A stretch of 64,000 nt of DNA from Tragulus kanchil (lineage: Eukaryota > Chordata > Mammalia > Artiodactyla > Tragulidae): the NCBI GenBank assembly GCA_022376925.1, contig JAIOJX010000002.1:133186831-133250830 (forward strand), written 5' to 3'. This document shows, in pieces, positions 43,282 through 54,417 of the stretch. Under the pieces are notes generated by a model. That model made no database searches and was not told the DNA's origin. It was given only the letters and a program-made list of their open reading frames with translations. The first letter of the stretch is position 1; each line of letters starts with the position of its first letter. The position numbers were made by a program, and so were the translations under genes.

Positions 43282-43489
43282 CATTTATTTATTTGACTGT
43301 GCTGCATCTTAGTTGCAGCATACAGGATTCTCAATCTTCACTGCAACATGCAGGAACTCATGGCTGCAGTATATGCGCCTCTTAGTTGCGGCCAGCATGT
43401 GGGATCTAGTTCCTGGACTAGGGATTGAATTCACGCCCCCTGCATTGGGAGGATGGATTCTTATCCCCTGGACCACCAGGGAAGTCCCT
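43282..43489 (-). repeat. CHR-type SINE, D13 second copy
   Basis: Same as 42055-42262. Confidence 0.88.
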
Positions 43490-43658
43490 ATCACTTAATC
43501 TTAGTCTGCTTCATTTTGAATTGATGTTTGTTTATGGTGTGAGATAGAGGTTCAACTTCATTCTTTTGCATGTGATATCCAGTTGTCTTATCAGTATTTA
43601 TTGGAAAAACTGTTCTTTCTCACATTGGGTTGTCTTGACACCCTTAACATCAGGGTCT

Positions 43659-44745
43659 TGGAATATAGAAAAATCAAGGAAATTCCAGAAAAGCATTTAC
43701 TTCTGCTTCATTGACTATGTGAAAGTCCTTGAGTGGATCACAACAAACCAGAAAAGTCTGAAAGAGACGGGAATACCAGACCATCTCTCCCTCTCCTGAG
43801 AAGCCTGTATGCAAGACAAGAAGCAACAGTTAGCACCAGACATGGAACAATGGACTAGTTCCAAATTTGGAAAGAAGTACGTCAATGTTGTATATTGTCA
43901 CCCTGCTTATTTAGCTTATATGAAGAGTATATCACGTGAAATGCTGGGCTAGATGACTCACAAGTTGGAATCCAGATTGCCCAGAGAAATATCAACAACC
44001 TCAGATATGTAGATGATACCACTCTAATGGCAGAAAGTGAAGAGGAATTAAAGAGCCTCTTGATGAAGGTGAAAGAGGAGAGTGAAAAGACTGGCTTAAA
44101 ACTCAACATTCGAAAAACTAAAATCATGACACCTGGTCCTATCACTTCATGGCAAATAGAAACAGTGTCACTGTTTTGGAAACAGTGTCAGATTTCATGT
44201 TCTTAAAAGATGCTTGCTACTTGGAAGAAGAGCTATGTCAAACCTAGACAGTGTTTTAAAAATCAGAGATATCTCTTCGCCAAGAAAGGTCTGTATAGTC
44301 AATGCTATGGCTTTTCCAGTAGTCTTCTACAGATGTGCAAGCTAAAGCATAAGGAAGGCTGAGCGTCAAAAAATTGACACTTTGAACTGTGGAGCTGGAG
44401 AAGACTCTTGAGAGTCCCTTGGACAGCAAGGAGATCAAACCAGTCAATCCTAAAGCAAATCAATGCTGAATATTCATTGGAAGAACCGATCCTGAAGCTG
44501 AAGCTCCAATACTTTGGCCACCTGATCCTAAGACCCAACTCATTGAAAAAGACCCTGATGCTGGGAAAAACTAAGGGCAAAGGGAGAAGGGGGTGACAGA
44601 AGATGGTTGGATGGCATCATTGACTCAATGGACATGTGTTGAGCAAACTCAGGGAGATAATGATGGACAGAGAAGCCTGGCATGCTGCAGTTCATGGGGC
44701 TGCAAAGAGTCAGACACGACTTAGCAACTGAACAACAACAATATG
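43659..44745 (+). repeat. BovB LINE, 5'-truncated, reaches 3' end
   Basis: Continuous from RT to the 3' terminus ('gagtcagacacgacttagca'). It is inserted in L1, with a short target duplication AGGGTCT at 42425-42431 (also 43652-43658) and 44746-44752. Motif C region words 'tatgtagatgataccactct' are seen at 44008. The frame is broken by stops and indels. Confidence 0.9.
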
Positions 44746-46041
44746 AGGGTCTATTTCTGGATTTTCAATTCTATTCTATTGACCTGGATGTCTGTCCTTG
44801 ATCCAGTACCACACTTGCTTGACTACCATAGCTTTCTTATAAGTTTTGAAATCAGGACATAAGCGTACTCCCACTTCTTTTTCAAGATTTCTTTTGGGTT
44901 ATTCTGGATCCCTTAAGTTTCCATATGAATTTTTGTATCCAGACATGGAACAATGGACTAGTTCCAAATTTGGAAAGAAGTACGTCAATGTTGTATATTG
45001 TCACCCTGCTTATTTAGCTTATATGAAGAGTATATCACGTGAAATGCTGGGCTAGATGACTCACAAGTTGGAATCCAGATTGCCCAGAGAAATATCAACA
45101 ACCTCAGATATGTAGATGATACCACTCTAATGGCAGAAAGTGAAGAGGAATTAAAGAGCCTCTTGATGAAGGTGAAAGAGGAGAGTGAAAAGACTGGCTT
45201 AAAACTCAACATTCGAAAAACTAAAATCATGACACCTGGTCCTATCACTTCATGGCAAATAGAAACAGTGTCACTGTTTTGGAAACAGTGTCAGATTTCA
45301 TGTTCTTAAAAGATGCTTGCTACTTGGAAGAAGAGCTATGTCAAACCTAGACAGTGTTTTAAAAATCAGAGATATCTCTTCGCCAAGAAAGGTCTGTATA
45401 GTCAATGCTATGGCTTTTCCAGTAGTCTTCTACAGATGTGCAAGCTAAAGCATAAGGAAGGCTGAGCGTCAAAAAATTGACACTTTGAACTGTGGAGCTG
45501 GAGAAGACTCTTGAGAGTCCCTTGGACAGCAAGGAGATCAAACCAGTCAATCCTAAAGCAAATCAATGCTGAATATTCATTGGAAGAACCGATCCTGAAG
45601 CTGAAGCTCCAATACTTTGGCCACCTGATCCTAAGACCCAACTCATTGAAAAAGACCCTGATGCTGGGAAAAACTAAGGGCAAAGGGAGAAGGGGGTGAC
45701 AGAAGATGGTTGGATGGCATCATTGACTCAATGGACATGTGTTGAGCAAACTCAGGGAGATAATGATGGACAGAGAAGCCTGGCATGCTGCAGTTCATGG
45801 GGCTGCAAAGAGTCAGACACGACTTAGCAACTGAACAACAACAATATGAGGGTCTATTTCTGGATTTTCAATTCTATTCTATTGACCTGGATGTCTGTCC
45901 TTGATCCAGTACCACACTTGCTTGACTACCATAGCTTTCTTATAAGTTTTGAAATCAGGACATAAGCGTACTCCCACTTCTCTTTCAAGATTTCTTTTGG
46001 GTTATTCTGGATCCCTTAAGTTTCCATATGAATTTTTGTAT
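43836..46041. repeat. Direct duplication pair D14 (1.10 kb)
   Basis: Copy 1 is 43836-44938 and copy 2 is 44939-46041, abutting, offset 1103, with one T/C difference. The copies overlap D13, so 42609-42803, 43836-44030 and 44939-45133 are three copies of one BovB piece. Confidence 0.96.
44939..45848 (+). repeat. BovB LINE part, D14 second copy
   Basis: Copy of 43836-44745. It begins abruptly in mid-element, directly after L1 sequence, without target-site duplication. Confidence 0.9.
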
Positions 46042-46077
46042 CAGGTTGTCAATTTCTGCTAAGAAGTCAGTTGTGGG

Positions 46078-46342
46078 TTTTTTTTTTTTTTGGCCACTTC
46101 AATTGATCTTTCATTCATTTATCTTCATTCTTTGGCCTGTGTGGGCCTCCCATTGCGGTGGCCTCTCTTGCTGCAGAGCACTGTGGCTCTGAGCGCATGT
46201 GCTTGAGAGCTCTGGCTTGGTAGTTGGACACATCAGTCCAGTTGCTCTGCGGCACGTGGGATCTTCCCAGGCCAGGGATCGAACCGGTACCCCTTGCACT
46301 TCAAGGCAGTATCCTTACCCACTGGACCACCAGGGAAGCCCC
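46078..46342 (-). repeat. SINE-X nested in L1, short-tail form
   Basis: Minus-strand SINE-X with a T run at its left end (the tail) and head 'cactggaccaccagggaag'. The 10-bp target duplication TCAGTTGTGG is at 46068-46077 and 46343-46352. Confidence 0.92.
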
Positions 46343-46813
46343 TCAGTTGTGGTTTTGATAGGGATTTCACTGACTCTGCAGATCAATTTAGGAAGCAATA
46401 CCATCTTAATAATATTGTCTTCCAATCCATGAGTACAGGTGGTTTTTTGATTTCTTTAAATCTTCTTTAATTTCTTTTAATAGTGTTTTGTAGTTTTAAT
46501 GTACAAGCCTTACATGTTTATTCCTGAGTGTTTTCATCTTTGATAGGGTTGTAAATGGAATTGTTTTCTTAATTTCATTTCCAGGTTGTTTATTACTAAT
46601 ATATAAAAATACAATTAGTTTTGCATATTGATCTTATATCCTGAAAACTTATTAGTGTTAATTGATTTTTAGTGGATTCCTTCAGACTTTTCTACATTTA
46701 AGACAATGTTATCCACAAATGGAGATAATCTGACTTCATTCTTCTCAAACTTGGTGTCTTTTATTTCATTTTCTAGCTTAATTGTCCCGACTAGAACATC
46801 CACTATTGAATAG

Positions 46814-47373
46814 TACCTCTGGGATCTATGATTATAATAATGTAACTCTACACTAAGCAACCAGAGGGAATAGATTCCTGGACAATAAAAGGGGAGTGAC
46901 AGGTGGCCTGGAGCCTTTGGCACTGTTGAGGAGGCCTACTCCAATACTCACAGCACACTGACTGCCTTATCAGTGACACCTTCACCAGTCCTGGGAATAA
47001 GCATTCCTAGCACTTGGAGACAAAATGGTTATGAGATGCCTCCCAAACCATGGTCACATTTCCTGCTGGCTGGAAACTGGACTTTGACATCTACCTCTAC
47101 AAGGATTAAATCACGGCCACTGCATCTTCTGACCTTCAACACCCACTGAAAGATCAAGAATGGAGATCAGGAATGAGGCACTCTGTGCTCTGGGAAAAAT
47201 GGGCAGAACAGGTTCTCAAATGGTTAGATTTGTTTAGGAGAAACTTTTATGAGTGGCAATTCTTGCATCTTCTCCTACCTAGAGAAACTAACATCATTAA
47301 TGGTGATATCTGCTTTGCCTAGTAAGGGGGGTATTTCAATTAAAAGTCAAAATGGAGTTTAAGAAGTAATGAG
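46814..47373. other. Unidentified ~560-bp segment inside L1
   Basis: L1 text stops after 'ccactattgaatagta' and resumes at about 'atccttcctctttctgatct'. Between them lies sequence I cannot assign ('ctaagcaaccagagggaata', 'tggacaataaaaggggagtg', 'gctggctggaaactggactt'). It contains stops in all long frames. It could be part of an LTR element or a processed sequence. No clear target duplication is seen. The second copy is at 47826-48385. Confidence 0.6.
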
Positions 47374-47825
47374 AACAGATATCCTTCCTCTTTCTGATCT
47401 TAGGAAGCAATACCATCTTAATAATATTGTCTTCCAATCCATGAGTACAGGTGGTTTTTTGATTTCTTTAAATCTTCTTTAATTTCTTTTAATAGTGTTT
47501 TGTAGTTTTAATGTACAAGCCTTACATGTTTATTCCTGAGTGTTTTCATCTTTGATAGGGTTGTAAATGGAATTGTTTTCTTAATTTCATTTCCAGGTTG
47601 TTTATTACTAATATATAAAAATACAATTAGTTTTGCATATTGATCTTATATCCTGAAAACTTATTAGTGTTAATTGATTTTTAGTGGATTCCTTCAGACT
47701 TTTCTACATTTAAGACAATGTTATCCACAAATGGAGATAATCTGACTTCATTCTTCTCAAACTTGGTGTCTTTTATTTCATTTTCTAGCTTAATTGTCCC
47801 GACTAGAACATCCACTATTGAATAG

Positions 47826-48385
47826 TACCTCTGGGATCTATGATTATAATAATGTAACTCTACACTAAGCAACCAGGGGGAATAGATTCCTGGACAATAA
47901 AAGGGGAGTGACAGGTGGCCTGGAGCCTTTGGCACTGTTGAGGAGGCCTACTCCAATACTCACAGCACACTGACTGCCTTATCAGTGACACCTTCACCAG
48001 TCCTGGGAATAAGCATTCCTAGCACTTGGAGACAAAATGGTTATGAGATGCCTCCCAAACCATGGTCACATTTCCTGCTGGCTGGAAACTGGACTTTGAC
48101 ATCTACCTCTACAAGGATTAAATCACGGCCACTGCATCTTCTGACCTTCAACACCCACTGAAAGATCAAGAATGGAGATCAGGAATGAGGCACTCTGTGC
48201 TCTGGGAAAAATGGGCAGAACAGGTTCTCAAATGGTTAGATATTTTTAGGAGAAACTTTTATGAGTGTCAATTCTTGCATCTTCTCCTACCTAGAGAAAC
48301 TAACATCATTAATGGTGATATCTGCTTTGCCTAGTAAGGGGGGTATTTCAATTAAAAGTCAAAATGGAGTTTAAGAAGTAATGAG
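47826..48385. other. Unidentified segment inside L1, D15 second copy
   Basis: Near-identical to 46814-47373, with three small differences. Confidence 0.6.
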
Positions 48386-48725
48386 AACAGATATCCTTCC
48401 TCTTTCTGATCTTAGGAAGAAACATTCAGTCATTTACCACTAAGTATGATGTTAGCTGTAGGTTTTCAGTAGATGTTCTTTATCAGGTTGAAGATGTTTT
48501 CTTCCATTCCTAGTTTGTTAAACATTTTTATAATGAAGGAGTGTTGAATAGTGTCAGATCTCTTTCCTCCGCTACTGAGATGATCATGTGGCTTTGTCCT
48601 TTATTCTATTCATATCATCTATTAAATTAATTGACTTTGGAACCTCCCATTGGTAGGGACAGATCGCATTTAGTCATGGTGTGTAATTGTTTTTATATAT
48701 TGTTAGACTCAACCTATTAGATTTT

Positions 48726-48886
48726 TTTTTTAACTTTTATGTATTTATTTTTGGCTGTGCTGGGTCTTTGTTGTTGTGTGGGTTTAGCTGCTCTGTGGTA
48801 TGTGGGATCTTCCCGGATCAGGGATCAAACCTGGGTCTCCCGCATTGGCAGACGGGTTCTTATCCACTGAGCCACAAGGGAAGCCC
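48726..48886 (-). repeat. CHR-related SINE nested in L1
   Basis: Short antisense SINE: T run, 'tttatttttggctgtgctgg', 'gggatcttcccggatcaggg', 'ccactgagccacaagggaag'. It is flanked by an unusually long perfect target duplication of 22 bp at 48704-48725 and 48887-48908. Confidence 0.9.
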
Positions 48887-49336
48887 TAGACTCAACCTAT
48901 TAGATTTTGATGCAGATTTTTGCATTCATATTCACAAGAAATACTTGTGGTTTCCCTTTCTTGTGAAATCCTTATCTTATTTAGGTATCAGAGTAATACT
49001 AGTTTCACAGAATGAGTTGCAAAGTGTTCCCTTCTCTTCAGTTTTTTGGAGTAGTTTAATATCAGTTTTTCTTTAAATGTTTGTTAGAATTCACCAATGA
49101 AACCCTCTGGCTCTAGGCTTTTCTCTGTTGGTAATTTTGTTTTGTTTTATGAATTCAATCTCTACTTGTTAGAAATCTATTCACGTAGTCTACTACTTTC
49201 TGAGTCAGTTTTGGTAGTTCAAGTCTTTTTAAGAATTTGTCCATTTTGTCTCAGTTATCTAATTTGTTGGCTACAGTGTTCAGAATGTTCTCTTACAGTC
49301 CTTTTTGTTTCTTTAAGGTCAATAGTTATGTTGTAA

Positions 49337-50040
49337 AAAGAAAAAAAAAAAAAACCTGCTTATTTATTCGAATCTCTACACCTTGTCTCAATACTTCATG
49401 TCTGATGCACAAATGTAGGAGGGTTTTTCCAAAATCAAGCACTTTTCCAACTTTCCATAGAAACCAACATGTCGTACAATTCAATAGCTCTGACACAATC
49501 TACTGGGGTTAGCACATACCCCAGTACAAAGGGCTCAGTCCCACAAGACCACACATGCATCCCTACCTCAGGGACCAACTGCAAATCTAGGTTATTACAT
49601 GTGCTTCTGGCCAAGTGGCTATAAATCAAAGATTCCCATGCCCTCCTCTTGCAATGATTTGATAGAATGGCTCACAGAACTCCACAAACAATTTACTAGA
49701 CTACTACCAGTTTATTATGAAAGAAATACAGTTCAGGATGGCCATGTGGAAGAGATGTACAGGGCAAGCTATATAAGAAGGGTCAGGGGGCTTCCATGTC
49801 CTCTCCAGAAAGCCACCCTTCCAACTCCTCGGTGTTCACCAACAGGGAAGCTCTCCAAACTTTGTACTTCAAGGATTTTTATGTAGGCATGATAGGCATC
49901 ATTGATCATTGATGATTAACACAACCTCCAGCCTACCCTGACTCCTCCCAGGAAGTTCTGGGGTGAGATTGAAAGTTTCAACCCTCTAAACAAGTAGTTG
50001 GTGCCCCTGGTAACAAATTCCTCCCTCCCTCCCCAACCCT
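49337..50040. repeat. LTR-type (MaLR/ERVL-like) remnant, tentative
   Basis: After an A run at 49337-49353, text such as 'caacatgtcgtacaattcaa', 'gggaccaactgcaaatctag', 'tgcttctggccaagtggcta', 'aatggctcacagaactccac' and 'gggtcagggggcttccatgt' resembles a known mammalian LTR-derived repeat read antisense. The exact family is not assigned. Confidence 0.5.
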
Positions 50041-50049
50041 TAGGAGGCT

Positions 50050-50262
50050 TCCCAGAGTTATCACATCATCATAAAGTGATTGTCTGAGAAGGCCTTACAA
50101 ATAGCTAAGGAAAGAAGAAAAGCAAAAGCCAAGGGAGACAGGGAAAGATATACCCAACTTAAACAGAGTTCCAGATAACAGCAAGGAGAGATAAGAAAGC
50201 TTTCTTCAATGAACAAAGCAAAGAATAGAGGAAAATAATAGAATGGGAAAGACAGAGGAATG
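50050..50262 (+). repeat. BovB fragment 5' of an L1 insertion
   Basis: 'ttgtctgagaaggccttaca', 'gagagataagaaagctttct', 'aaaataatagaatgggaaag' is BovB between endonuclease and reverse transcriptase. It is continued at 50782. Confidence 0.88.
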
Positions 50263-50781
50263 GATAAAGAAGATGTGTGTGTATGTGTGTGTATGTATGT
50301 ATATATATATATGAATATTTCTTGGCCATTAAAAAGAATGAAATAAGGCTATTTGCAGAAATATGGATGGACCTAGAGAGTGTCATACTGAGTGAAATAA
50401 GTCAGAGAAGAACTATCATATGACATCCCTTTTATGCGTATTCTAAAAGGAAATTATACAAATGAATAGATTTACAAAACAGAAAGAGGCTTGCAAACTT
50501 AGTAAATGAACTCACACTTGTGAGGCAGGGGGGAATGCTTGGGGACTTTGGGAAAGTCATGTGTATACTGTCATGTTTGAAATGAATAACCAACAAAAAT
50601 TTATTGTATAGCACATGGAACTCTGCTTAATGTTATGTACCATTCTGGATGTGAGGGAGTGTGGGAGAGAATAGATACATATATATGTATGGTCAAGCCC
50701 CTTCACTGTTCATCTGAAACTATTCCACAAAATTGTTAATTGGCTATACCCCGATAAAAATGTTTTTGTTGGAAAAAAAAA
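50263..50781 (+). repeat. L1 3' end inserted in BovB
   Basis: Sense L1 end of ORF2 plus 3' UTR: 'gccattaaaaagaatgaaat', 'atggatggacctagagagtg', 'aaccaacaaaaatttattgt', then an A tail at about 50770. It contains a TG/TA microsatellite at 50277-50313. Its 3' part is repeated at 51565-51886 by D16. Confidence 0.9.
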
Positions 50782-51564
50782 GAAGAGGTGGCAAGAATAC
50801 ATGAAAAAACTATACAGAAAAGGTCTTAATGAACAGGATAACCATGATGGTGTGGTCATTCACCCAAGAGGCACACACCCTGGAGTATGAAGTCATGTGG
50901 GCCTTAGGAAGCATTACTACAAACAAAGCCAGTGGAGGTGATAGAATTCTAACTGAGCTATTTCAAATCTTTAAAGATGAATGCTATTAAACTGCTGCAC
51001 TCAATATGTTAGCAAATTTGGAAAACTCAGCAGCAGCCACAAGACTGGAAAAATGTCAGTTGTTATTTCAGTACCAAAGAAAGGTGTGCTAAAGACTGTT
51101 CAAATTATAGTACAATTGCACTCATTTCATATGCTAGTAATATTATGCTCTCAAAATCCTTCAAACTAGGCTTCATCAGTACGTGAACCAAGAACGTCCA
51201 GATGTACAAGCTGGGGAAAGGAACAAGGGACTAAATTGCCAAAATTTGTTGGTTCATATAAAAGCAAGGAAATTCCAGTAAACCATTCATTTCTGCTTAT
51301 TGACTATGTGAAAACCTTTGACTTTGTGGATCACAACAAACTGTGGAAAATTCTTAAAGAGATGGGAATACCAAACCACCCTACCTGGCTCCTGAGAAAT
51401 CTGTATGCAGGACAAGAAGCAACAGTTAGAACCAGACATAGAACAACGGACCGGTTCCAAATTGGGAAAGGAGTACCTCAAGGCTGCATATTGTCACCTT
51501 GCTTATTTAACTTATATACAAGTACATCACATGAAATGCAGTGCTGGATGACGCAAGCTGGAAT
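50782..51564 (+). repeat. BovB RT region, cut by D16 junction
   Basis: BovB resumes at 'agaagaggtggcaagaatac'. A 111-codon open stretch (51236-51571) keeps the motif-A region LIDYVKTFDFVDHNK and motif-B region GVPQGCILSPCLFN. It ends at the junction. Confidence 0.9.
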
Positions 51565-51886
51565 CAAATGAATAGATTTACAAAACAGAAAGAGGCTTGC
51601 AAACTTAGTAAATGAACTCACACTTGTGAGGCAGGGGGGAATGCTTGGGGACTTTGGGAAAGTCATGTGTATACTGTCATGTTTGAAATGAATAACCAAC
51701 AAAAATTTATTGTATAGCACATGGAACTCTGCTTAATGTTATGTACCATTCTGGATGTGAGGGAGTGTGGGAGAGAATAGATACATATATATGTATGGTC
51801 AAGCCCCTTCACTGTTCATCTGAAACTATTCCACAAAATTGTTAATTGGCTATACCCCGATAAAAATGTTTTTGTTGGAAAAAAAA
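51565..51886 (+). repeat. L1 3' UTR fragment, D16 second copy
   Basis: Same as 50459-50781. Confidence 0.9.
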
Positions 51887-51887
51887 A

Positions 51888-53473
51888 GAAGAGGTGGCAA
51901 GAATACATGAAAAAACTATACAGAAAAGGTCTTAATGAACAGGATAACCATGATGGTGTGGTCATTCACCCAAGAGGCACACACCCTGGAGTATGAAGTC
52001 ATGTGGGCCTTAGGAAGCATTACTACAAACAAAGCCAGTGGAGGTGATAGAATTCTAACTGAGCTATTTCAAATCTTTAAAGATGAATGCTATTAAACTG
52101 CTGCACTCAATATGTTAGCAAATTTGGAAAACTCAGCAGCAGCCACAAGACTGGAAAAATGTCAGTTGTTATTTCAGTACCAAAGAAAGGTGTGCTAAAG
52201 ACTGTTCAAATTATAGTACAATTGCACTCATTTCATATGCTAGTAATATTATGCTCTCAAAATCCTTCAAACTAGGCTTCATCAGTACGTGAACCAAGAA
52301 CGTCCAGATGTACAAGCTGGGGAAAGGAACAAGGGACTAAATTGCCAAAATTTGTTGGTTCATATAAAAGCAAGGAAATTCCAGTAAACCATTCATTTCT
52401 GCTTATTGACTATGTGAAAACCTTTGACTTTGTGGATCACAACAAACTGTGGAAAATTCTTAAAGAAATGGGAATACTAGAGCACCTTACCTGCCTCCTG
52501 AGAAACCTATATGCAGGACAAGAAGCAACAGTTAGAACCAGACATGGAACAATGGACTAGTTCCAAATTGGGAAAAGAGTATGTCAAGGCTGCATATTGT
52601 CACCCTGCTTATTTAACTTATATGCAGAGTACATCATGTGAAATGCTGGGCTGGATGACTCGCAAGCTGGAATCAAGATTCCAGGGAAAAATACCAACAA
52701 CCTCAGATATGCAGATGATACCACTCTCATGGTGGAAAGCAAAGAGGAACGAAAGACCCTCTTGGCGAGGGTGAAAGAGGAGAGTGAAAAGACTGGCTCA
52801 ACATTCGAAAAACTAAGATCATGGCATCTGGTTCCATCACTTCATGGCAAATAGAATAGGGGAAAGCAGAAGCAGTGACAGATTTTATTTTCTAGGGCTT
52901 CAAAATCACTGTAGACACTGACTGCAGCCTTGAAATTAAAAGACACTTGTTTTTTAGAAGGAAAGCTATGACAAACTAGACACCATATTAAAAAGCAAAG
53001 AATTGCTTTGCCAGCTAAGGTCTGTATAGTCAAAGCTATGGTTTTTCCAGTAGTCATGTACAGATGTGAGAGTTGGACCATAAAGAAGGCTGAGTGCCAA
53101 AGAACAGATGTTTTCAAATTGTGGTGCTAGAGAAGACTCTTGAGAGTCCCTTGTACAGCAAAGAGACCAAACCAATCAATCCAAAAGGAAATCAACCCTG
53201 AATATTCCTTGGAAGAACTGACGCTGAAGCTAAGGCTCCAATAACTTGGCCATCTGATGCAAAGAGCTGACTCATTGGAAAAGACCCTGATGCTGGAGGG
53301 GGCAGGAAGAGACGGGAACAACAGACAATCAGATAGTTGGATGGCATCACCAACTCAGTGAACATGAAACTGAGCAGACTCCAAGAGATAAGAAAAACAG
53401 GGGAGCCTGGCATGCTGCAGTCCATGGGGTTGCAAAGAGTTGGACACAACCCAGCAACTGAACACACACATAG
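51888..53473 (+). repeat. BovB RT to 3' end
   Basis: Continuous BovB to the terminus 'agttggacacaacccagcaa'. The motif C area ('tatgcagatgataccactct') is at 52709. The frame is interrupted several times, for example TAG at 52558 inside the TMDW/FQIGKG region. Confidence 0.92.
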
Positions 53474-53667
53474 GTATTCCCCTCCCCCTTAGCCCGTAAA
53501 CTTTCCATTGGCTACTAGCAGATACTGATCATGGCAGGATTCACACTCTACACTTACAACACAGGTTCCAGGCAGCACTGTGGAAGTTCCATTCTCTAGA
53601 ACCTTCATCCATGGTCAGAAGCTCAAGACTGGTCCCTCTTATTGTTCCACACCCAACAGTCTTTTTC

Positions 53668-54006
53668 TTTAAAAAAAAAAAAAGATTTATTTATTTATTT
53701 ATTTTGGGCGGGGGTCGGGTTGGGGAGGGAGAGGAGTGGGAGAGCCACTTCCGTTGGTCTTTCATTTCTCTATTTTCATCCGTCTTTGTTCTTTGGCTCC
53801 TGTGGGCCTCCCATCGCGGTGGCGTCTGTCATTGCAGAGCACCGGCTCTGGGCGCATGTGCTCCAGAGCTCCGGCTCGGTAATTGGACACATCCGTCCAG
53901 CTACTCCGCGGCACGTGGGATCTTCCCAGGCCAGGGATCAAACCAGCACCCCCTGCACTGCAAGGCGATGTCCTTACCCACTGGACCATCAGGGGAAGGC
54001 CCCCCC
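53668..54006 (-). repeat. SINE-X, long form
   Basis: Minus-strand element with an A/T-rich tail at left, G-rich block at 53705-53740 and head 'cactggaccatcaggggaag'. Flanks 'cagtctttttc' and 'caatctttgtc' may be a decayed target duplication. The second copy is at 54811-55149. Confidence 0.9.
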
Positions 54007-54280
54007 AGCAATCTTTGTCTCAATCCACTCTGATTCCAAAGATGTTACGAGTCTTAGGGCATTTGGAGGTGGGGGATATTTTCACCATTTGGGGGGCAAG
54101 TATCTTCTCGAGGTCATGGGTTGAGCTATTCCCTTCCTCCACATGGCTTTCTCCATCAATCCTTTGTGTGGTTTCAAGTGTGGAGCACTCCACTTTAATT
54201 TCTAGGAGAGGGTATGAGCTTTCCATTCTGTTTAAGGTGTGACAATCAATGGGATATTGGGAGCAAGTTCAACACACACT
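54007..54280. other. Unique sequence, nothing recognised
   Basis: No repeat family or exon recognised. Repeated at 55150-55423. Confidence 0.5.
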
Positions 54281-54295
54281 TTAAATTGTCATCTG

Positions 54296-54417
54296 GGGGG
54301 ATTCCCTAGTGATCCAGTGGGTAAGATTCTGCACTTCCACTGTAGGGGGCATGGGTTCAATCTCTGACAGAGAAATTAAGATTCTGCATGCCACACAGTG
54401 TGGCCAAAACTAGACAC
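54296..54417 (+). repeat. Short CHR-1-like SINE
   Basis: tRNA-like head ('gatccagtgggtaagattct', B box 'gggttcaatctctg') joined directly to 'cacacagtgtggccaaaact', without the long CHR body. A perfect 15-bp target duplication TTAAATTGTCATCTG is at 54281-54295 and 54418-54432. The second copy is at 55439-55560. Confidence 0.92.

Larger units (their letters stand above)
41577..44030. repeat. Direct duplication pair D13 (1.23 kb)
   Basis: Copy 1 is 41577-42803 and copy 2 is 42804-44030, abutting, offset 1227, the longest of the set. Two single-base differences are seen (T/C near 43202; one extra G near 43769). The unit spans L1, a nested CHR SINE, L1 again and the 5' part of a BovB. Confidence 0.96.
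46389..48414. repeat. Direct duplication pair D15 (1.01 kb)
   Basis: Copy 1 is 46389-47400 and copy 2 is 47401-48414, offset 1012. The L1 itself contains TTAGGAAG at both ends of the unit, so an 8-bp microhomology sits at the junction. Three single-base or small differences occur (near 47876, 48242 and 48268). Confidence 0.95.
41495..49336 (-). repeat. Long L1 LINE, antisense, heavily interrupted
   Basis: One L1 reads from its 3' UTR at the left to ORF2 at the right on the minus strand. Fragments: 41495-42047, 42270-42431, 44746-44938, 45849-46067, 46343-46813, 47401-47825, 48386-48703 and 48887-49336, plus D13 copies at 42804-43274 and 43497-43658. Markers in order are 'gagatacaatgcatatacca', 'tttgcccacttttaaactgg', 'cttcattcttttgcatgtga', 'tagctttcttataagttttg', 'ttgatagggttgtaaatgga' and 'atgatgttagctgtaggttt'. 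Interruptions are two CHR-type SINEs, a SINE-X, a BovB and an unidentified segment. No open frame survives. Confidence 0.88.
50459..52671. repeat. Direct duplication pair D16 (1.11 kb)
   Basis: Copy 1 is 50459-51564 and copy 2 is 51565-52671, offset 1106, abutting. Copies are identical to about 51360/52466. After that the last 205 bp, all BovB, differ at about 12% of positions. Confidence 0.95.
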
